A stretch of DNA of 64,000 nt, from positions 5,952,001 through 6,016,000 of the forward strand of contig NC_083876.1 of NCBI RefSeq assembly GCF_032452875.1. The letters are read 5' to 3'. Below are positions 58,476-64,000 of the stretch, in pieces; the stretch's first letter is position 1, and every line of letters begins with the position of its first letter. The DNA comes from Bos javanicus. Taxonomy: Eukaryota; Chordata; Mammalia; Artiodactyla; Bovidae. The translations under genes and the position numbers were made by a program. Below the pieces are notes generated by a model. The model was given only the letters and a program-made list of their open reading frames with translations. It did no database searches and had not been told where the DNA came from.

Positions 58476-59945
58476 ATCTTACTTTGTTACTCTTTCCAAT
58501 TTTTTTTTTTTTTTTGCAAAAGGGTAATGCAGAACAAGAGTGTAGTTAGCTCATAGCTGAAATATGAAAATCAGGATATGCTTCATTTTCTAATTTGAAA
58601 GGCTATCAGCAAATGCAGTTGAGGATTTACAAAAAGCACCATTCAAGGAGAAACTAAATTCTTTTCTGTCTTCCATTACTCCCTTATCTGTATAAACATA
58701 ATCAGAGAAAGAGCAAAGTACCTTGTCAAGGAATCAGCATCTCTTTCTCCCCACAATTTACAGTTTATAAATTGTCTCTCCTACAAATATCTCTAAGCTA
58801 CATAAACATCAGAAGTTATAGAGAATAAAGAAGAAAAGTTTATGTATAGCAGCAAGCAATATTTCTGCTGTTTGACATAGTAAAATGTCATGAGTTCATA
58901 TGGATTGAGAAGTCTGTGGGAGGCATCCAGATCTCAAAATGCTTTTTATATTTTTCAGATGGGTCATCCACTGGAGGGGAAAGCATTGCAACTAAAACAC
59001 TGTGGCATGAGGTGGATCACACTTTGGGGCTGCTTTGGGTGCAGAGCTACAGCTTACCTGCACCTCTCACACCAGGCATCTGCATTGGCAAGGAGTGTTT
59101 GAAGAGTTCTCACAAAACCCAGCAAATACATGCTCACTATACTGCCAGCATTTGTACAATAGGTCAGTAGCACATATGGAACTGAAAAGTGATCAGTGTC
59201 AGGTGGAGCTGTAAATATTAATACTACCAACAGGTGATAAGAAGATGGAAATAGCTATCATCCCTTGTCCTACAAACTACTACTACAAGAGCATCAACAT
59301 GTCAGAACACAAACCCAGAAGATGAAAATCAAAGAAAGGAGTCAATTCAACATTCTCTTCCTTGTCCTAGTAGTTCCATGAATTCAGTTCTTAAAAATAA
59401 AAGAAAGACAATTATGCACTAGCAAATGTTGAGATGCCATTGAATGACACCTTTATACTTTTCCTGCCGTACTCCCATCCAGCCCAAGGAACATTGCAGG
59501 GATGATCATAAAAGCAAAGTTGGATAGGAATTACTTGTAAATGAACTCATGAGTTCAGGCTATTCAATCATACCTTCAATATGAATTCATTACTGTATTT
59601 CCTGAATCTGCACATGTATTTTCATTTTAATTATTTGTATTTCTTTAAATTTCATGTCCAAATGCTTAAAGGAATTTTAATTCAATTGATAACCTAATTT
59701 GTTAAGCAAAAAAATCTTTCACTGACTTTTCCTTTCAATGACTTCTATCCTAAGCTACAAAAAGTATAATATTCTTTTATCACAAAGATGTAAAGTTTCT
59801 ATGGTTAGAGTAGGAACTTAAAGCTCTGATTATTCTGTTCTTTTATTTAATCATCAAACTTTTTCCCCCATGATGACATAATTTTTCATTCTCTTCATAT
59901 CACTCTAAGTATTTGGTTGTTCAATCACACAGAGTTTTTCCCTAT
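58476..59945. other. Unassigned non-coding interval
   Basis: A T run at 58500-58515 and otherwise no known repeat. 58959-59162 is an open stretch flanked by AG and GT splice-like dinucleotides (see findings) but lacks any recognisable domain. Confidence 0.5.
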
Positions 59946-59961
59946 TAGTAGGCAGACGTCT

Positions 59962-60239
59962 CGGAGAAGGAAATGGCACCCCACTCCAGTACTCTTGCCT
60001 GGAAAATCCCATGGACAGAGAAACCTGGTAGGCTGCAGACCATGGGGTCGCTAAGAGTTGGACACGAATGAGCGACTTCACTTTCATTTTCACTTTCAAC
60101 TTTCATGCATTGGAGAAGGAAATGGCAACCCACTCTAGTGTTCTTGCCTGGAGAATCCCAGGGACGGGGGAGCCTGGTGGGCTGCCATCTATGGGGTCGC
60201 ACAGAGTTGGGCGCGACTGAAGCGACTTAGCAGTAGCAG
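59962..60239 (+). mobile_element. BovA2 SINE with perfect 16 bp TSD
   Basis: Sense dimer: 'cggagaaggaaatggcaccc', 'ggtcgctaagagttggacac', linker 'tttcaactttcatgcattgg', second monomer to 'gaagcgacttagcagtagca'. 'tagtaggcagacgtct' occurs at 59946-59961 and 60240-60255. Young by both measures. Confidence 0.96.
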
Positions 60240-60255
60240 TAGTAGGCAGACGTCT

Positions 60256-61199
60256 GTAGGACCATAGGTGATAACTTAATTAGCTACCATGGATTGTTAC
60301 TTTTATATCCCCCCAAATCAGTGAGATTGCCCCTGCATTTTGTCCCATCTCAATCCAAGAGCAATTTAAAACCTGTTTCCATCACTTGGGTTTAGTTCAT
60401 TCTATATTGTTCTCTATTGCCATTAGGAAAGACCACAATGATTGCAGACAACACTAGTTGTCATTGGGTAATGTGTACAATAAAAGAAATTCAATAAATC
60501 TATAGGGTAACTCACCCAATGAAAGGAAGAAAAAAAAAAAAACTACAAAATTCTGTCTCAGAAATAATGAGAACTAGTATAGTTTCTGGGATGTTGTCAT
60601 TAATGGACAATCTTTTAATAGCATTCTTCTAACCAGAATCAATTCCTATAATAAAGATTTATTGTTTAGACTGAAAAAAGTGGGAAACATTGTTTGATCA
60701 TTAAGTTAAAACTATAAGAAAGGAAACGAGGGTAGTTTCCCAAAGGAAAACTTAAGTGACATTACCTGAAGAGGGATACTAGGTAGGCAAAAGTAAGTGA
60801 CATCATTGTTTTGCACAACAGTATAAAATTTTAAGAGAGTTAATGAAAAAATTTAAATGTCATAAAACTAAATCAGCAATAAAAATAAAATAATGATCAA
60901 AAGTGACAATGAATAAAAATAATTTACTGGAAGGCAAGAGTAGGGAAAATCAAGTTGATCAGTGCTTGTAAAATAATAGCAACCTCATGTAATGCAGAAT
61001 CCATCAGCAGTCAAGTCTTCAAAATCCAAACAAGCTGAAAACTTAGAACTTTTGCCTACTTTTATTTTTTTCTGCTTGATGGAAAAAGGCATTTTATACT
61101 TAATATAAGAAGGTAGAAGACAGATGCCCCCTCTCAGGGTAAAGAAATTGGAGATCCATTCTCTCTTTACCAAAAGTCCAATACAAGAATAGGAGGAAA
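60256..61199. other. AT-rich non-coding interval
   Basis: A-rich sequence with an A tract at 60528-60542. No gene, RNA or repeat recognised. Confidence 0.55.
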
Positions 61200-61645
61200 A
61201 TCAAAGGAGGAGGCTAGGCCTTGCTCAGACCACATATTTCCCATTCTAAAGTCTGGAGACTTTCCCAACCACACATGTGCAGAAAAGACTCCTTGCAGCC
61301 CAAAGAGGGAGCAACATCAAATGATGCTCTACACAGACACCTCCGAGGTAGGATTCATCTTGGCTATGAGATGAGTGACGAGACATGAAGGTTCCTGAGA
61401 TACACCAAATACAGACTGTGAACCAGGCAAATTAAAATGATTGACCAGAGGAAAACTGGAAGAAATGCCCCATATAAGTGATTTAAACTACCACATGGAC
61501 ACAACTCTGGGAATCTCCCTCTGAGTTTGCCCATGTGCCTATCCACATGTACTGTACTCTTTTCCTCTTAATAAATACTTTTCTTGCTTCACTACTTTCC
61601 ATATTTTTGGTGATTCTTTTCCACAAATCTGGAGGGCCAGGGTCC
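61200..61645 (+). mobile_element. Possible endogenous-retrovirus LTR remnant
   Basis: A plausible U3-R-U5 layout: a TATA-like 'cccatataagtgatttaaac' (about 61470), a polyadenylation signal in 'cctcttaataaatacttttc' (about 61565), and a T-rich stretch leading to 'ctggagggccagggtccttgg'. The edges and the terminal inverted dinucleotides are not secure and no internal viral genes adjoin. A repeat-library match to a ruminant LTR would confirm it. Confidence 0.4.
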
Positions 61646-61652
61646 TTGGCAC

Positions 61653-61722
61653 TGACCACTGGTCTAGTGGCTAGGATTTGGTGTTTTCACCACTGCAAAC
61701 CAGCCCCAATATCTGGCTGGGA
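61653..61722 (+). repeat. tRNA-Glu-like sequence (derived, not a functional tRNA)
   Basis: 'ctggtctagtggctaggatt' matches the D-arm region of tRNA-Glu. It is followed by an anticodon arm 'tggtgttttcaccactg' with loop TTTTCAC (anticodon TTC) and a damaged T arm ending 'tctggctgggaa'. The T-loop GTTCGA motif is lost and the acceptor stem is not intact, so a working gene is unlikely. It lies just after the possible LTR. Confidence 0.6.
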
Positions 61723-61899
61723 ACCCAAGACCTACTCCAAGCTATTGTAGGCTGAGGCCTCTGGAGATCGATAACAAATCCTTCTACTTATGTGCTAAAT
61801 CCAATTCTTACTGACTTTTCAAGGATTATATTCTATTTATAAAGATCTATTTTTTTTATGTTATGACCTACATAAACACTTTGTACAGATAGAGTCTAT

Positions 61900-62080
61900 T
61901 TTAAGGAGGAGAAAAGGGTGTCAGAAGATGAGATGGCTAGATGGCATCATTGATGCAATGGACATGAACTTGGGCAAACTCTGGGAGATGGTGAGGGATA
62001 GGGAAGCATGTCCTTCTGCAGTCTATGGAGTCACAAAGAGTTGGACATGACATAACTGGGTGACTGGACAGCAAAAACAA
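61900..62080 (+). mobile_element. BovB LINE, 3' end (older type)
   Basis: Sense: 'ggaggagaaaagggtgtcag', 'gatgagatggctagatggca', 'acttgggcaaactctgggag', 'tcacaaagagttggacatga', 'aactgggtgactggac'. About 180 bases. Confidence 0.88.
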
Positions 62081-62374
62081 AATATTAAATATAGAATATG
62101 GTAAAGCCATTCTAAAAGGTAGTCAAATGATTAGTGAAGTAGAAAATAAACTTTACAATCAGTCAGAAGTATGCATGGGTGTGTCTGTTTGTATACACAG
62201 TTATTCTTTGAGACTTGTAGAATTTCAACTAGTGAAAAAATAACAATATTCAAATAAACATAATGATACAATTGTTAACAGCGGAGAGGTAGCTAGATAT
62301 GAGATTTTGGGGTAGGGGCCAAGTGGAAGGAAATCACGCATCTGGTAAACAGTAGGGGTCTATAGTCAGACAAG

Positions 62375-62580
62375 GGGCTTCACAGGTGCGGTGGCAAAGA
62401 ATTCACCTGAAATGTAGGAGACACAAGGGATATGGGTTCAATTTCTGGGCAGGAAGATCCTAGGAGAAAGAAATGGCAACTGACTCCAGTAATCTTACCT
62501 GGAAAATTCCATGAACAGAGGAGCCTGGTGGGCTATAGTCCATGGGGTCCCAAAGAGTTGGACATGACTGAGGGACTGAG
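62375..62580 (+). mobile_element. Bov-tA SINE
   Basis: Sense: 'gggcttcacaggtgcggtgg', 'aagaattcacctgaaatgta', 'gggttcaatttctgggcagg', 'agtaatcttacctggaaaat', 'ggacatgactgagggactga'. Followed by a CA-rich tail. Confidence 0.92.
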
Positions 62581-62610
62581 CACACACACACAAACACACA
62601 CAGACAGACA
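62581..62610. repeat. (CA)n tract
   Basis: 'cacacacacacaaacacaca' continuing to 'cagacagaca'. Simple repeat grown from the SINE tail. Confidence 0.88.
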
Positions 62611-63543
62611 AAGGAAAGCAGGAACCTACAGGCTGATAGGAAACCACACATTTTGGGTGATAAGGGTCCCAGTATCAGAACAAAAAAGTGGGGAAATGCA
62701 TACAAATGTAACCTTTTGCTCATTGTGCTCTCATTACAATAGGATTAGCCTTACAAATAAGAAGTATGCATCATGCACCAATGCTGTGACACTTCTATTC
62801 TAAGCTAATGTGGACAGAAATCACTCCTCCCCTCAGGGAAGTCAACTAGCATGAAAAATCAAGGAAGTCATCCCCCAAACTCATCCTTCCCCAGTTAGTA
62901 TTGTGCCCCTTTACTTGCATGCTCCTCATAACTGGCTTGCCAAAGAGGCCCAGGGTGACAGCTCCTCACCTGCCCAACGGCTGTCCCTGGGAGAGTGTAC
63001 CTTTACTTAAGTAACTTTTATCACTTTACTTCCTTTACCTCTCAGCTCTGTCTCCAGATCTTTTGCAATGAAGAAAGAACCTCAAATTCACTGGCAACAA
63101 AATCGATTACCCACTTGAAATATCACCTTGACACCAAAACTAATTTTAGATAAAATAAACATTAAAAAGTTAAAATGCATAAATGGATAAGTTAACAAAC
63201 AAGTGAAACTATTACAAAGGAAGATGAGCAAGTTTTATTACATAGCTGTGGTAAAATTGCTTTATGTTTGACACCAAAGGAAACTCTAAGGAAAATTTCA
63301 TTTGAGTTACTCAATAAAGTATAAGTTTTATATGGGAAAATGTTACAAAGAAGTATAGAAACTAGAGACTATTTGCCAAAGGATTGAAACTATTTGCCAA
63401 AGACATGATTTTCCATACTTGACGCACATTTTGCTTGGTTCAGGTCTTCTGAGCAAGGCACTTTCAGCTAAGAATAATTATGTAGGGAAAAATTCCAAGA
63501 TACTAATGTTTCAGATCTATGTCCCTTCCTGGTGCAGAGTACT
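62611..63543. other. Non-coding interval with a possible LTR-like segment
   Basis: 62820-63110 ('aactggcttgccaaagaggc', 'gctgtccctgggagagtgta', 'acttttatcactttacttcc', 'cagctctgtctccagatctt') reads like the R/U5 part of an LTR whose AATAAA has decayed, but I cannot assign a family. The rest is AT-rich and unassigned. Confidence 0.35.
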
Positions 63544-63544
63544 A

Positions 63545-64000
63545 CTCAGTTCAGTTCAGTTCAGTCCCTCAGTTGTGTCCGACTCTTTGTGGCAACATGA
63601 ATCGCAGCATGCCAGACTTCCCTGTCCATCACCAACTCCCGGAGTCTACCCAAACCCATGTCCATTGAGTTGGTGATGCCATCAGCCATCTCATCCTCTG
63701 ACGTCCCCTTCTCCTCCTGCCCTCAATCTTTCCCAGCATCAGGGTTTTTTCCAATGAGTAAACTCTTTACATGAGGTGGCCAAAGTATTGGAGTTTCAGC
63801 TTCAGCATCAGTCCTTCCAATGAACACCCAGGACTCATCTCCTTTAGGATGGACTGGTTGGATTTCCTTGCAGTCCAAGGGACTCTCAAGAGTCTTCTCC
63901 AACACCACAGTTCAAAAGCATCAATTTTCAGTGCTCAGCTTTTTTCATAGTCCAACTCTCACATCCATACATGACCACTGGAAAAACCATAGCCTTGACT
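63545..64000 (-). mobile_element. BovB LINE, cut by the window end
   Basis: Antisense, starting with the tail 'cagttcagttcagttcagtc'. It includes 'catgaatcgcagcatgccag', 'ggtggccaaagtattggagt' and 'tttaggatggactggttgga', and is still inside the element at the last base. 63723-63908 encodes C-terminal BovB text on the minus strand. Total length unknown. Confidence 0.95.

Noticed and set aside
58092..58556. A 154-codon plus-strand frame with hydrophobic segments
   Set aside because: The DNA is the antisense of the BovB 5' region and endonuclease start. The frame has no homologous function in that strand.
61653..61722. A functional tRNA-Glu gene
   Set aside because: The acceptor stem does not pair, the T-loop GTTCGA motif is lost, and the sequence lies in a repeat-like context. 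Only the D and anticodon arms are recognisable.
1..64000. Regularly spaced recurrent motifs that could be mistaken for an array (CRISPR-like or tandem)
   Set aside because: The recurring words such as 'ttcagtcgtgtccgactct' and 'gtactggagtgg' are shared BovB/BovA/Bov-tA consensus segments at irregular spacing and in both orientations.

Overview
The window looks like an intergenic or deep intronic segment of a ruminant (pecoran, probably bovid) nuclear genome. The basis is repeat content. BovB (RTE-type) LINEs, the SINEs that carry BovB 3' sequence (tRNA-Glu-headed Bov-tA and dimeric BovA2), ruminant L1 3' ends, and CHR-2-type tRNA-derived SINEs recur throughout on both strands. This combination is characteristic of ruminants. 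I cannot decide between cattle, sheep, goat or a relative without alignment. I found no host protein-coding gene, no convincing functional RNA gene and no CRISPR-like array. The few long open frames are decayed retrotransposon genes or their antisense shadows.

Layout. 1-9.3 kb: BovB fragments, two BovA2, several Bov-tA and two L1 3' ends, with a 1.8 kb antisense BovB at 6.7-8.5 kb. 9.3-18.1 kb: the quietest part, with only two short ruminant SINEs, one BovB 3' end and a few ancient MIR-like remnants. 18.1-28.9 kb: a dense L1 block. It holds a sense L1 interrupted by a retrocopied mRNA 3' end, an older antisense L1 carrying several SINEs, and a younger antisense L1 that seems to have carried along a 3' flank. 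28.9-30.8 kb: the best preserved BovB, with a 509-codon reverse-transcriptase frame. 32.7-38.3 kb: BovA2, Bov-tA, a sense BovB, an L1 with a 5' inversion, and an inverted BovB pair. 38.7-43 kb: a MLT1-like LTR relic, a young L1 3' end, Bov-tA copies and a BovB with an L1 nested in it. 44-50.6 kb: BovA2, a 2.8 kb BovB that retains part of the endonuclease region, an AT palindrome and a BovB tail. 51-56.6 kb: an ancient, almost full-length L1. 56.6-64 kb: young Bov-tA, L1 and BovA2 insertions with long target-site duplications, an internally deleted BovB, LTR-like segments (one beside a tRNA-Glu-like stretch) and a BovB cut by the window end.

The elements relate as parasite layers. BovB and L1 are (or were) autonomous. 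The SINEs and the mRNA retrocopy depend on their enzymes. Nesting order and target-site duplications give a relative history. No new biological system was found. The most informative observations are structural records of retrotransposition: a probable 3' transduction, a twin-priming inversion, a poly(A)-only insertion, a retrocopy inside an L1, and a 36 bp perfect palindrome.
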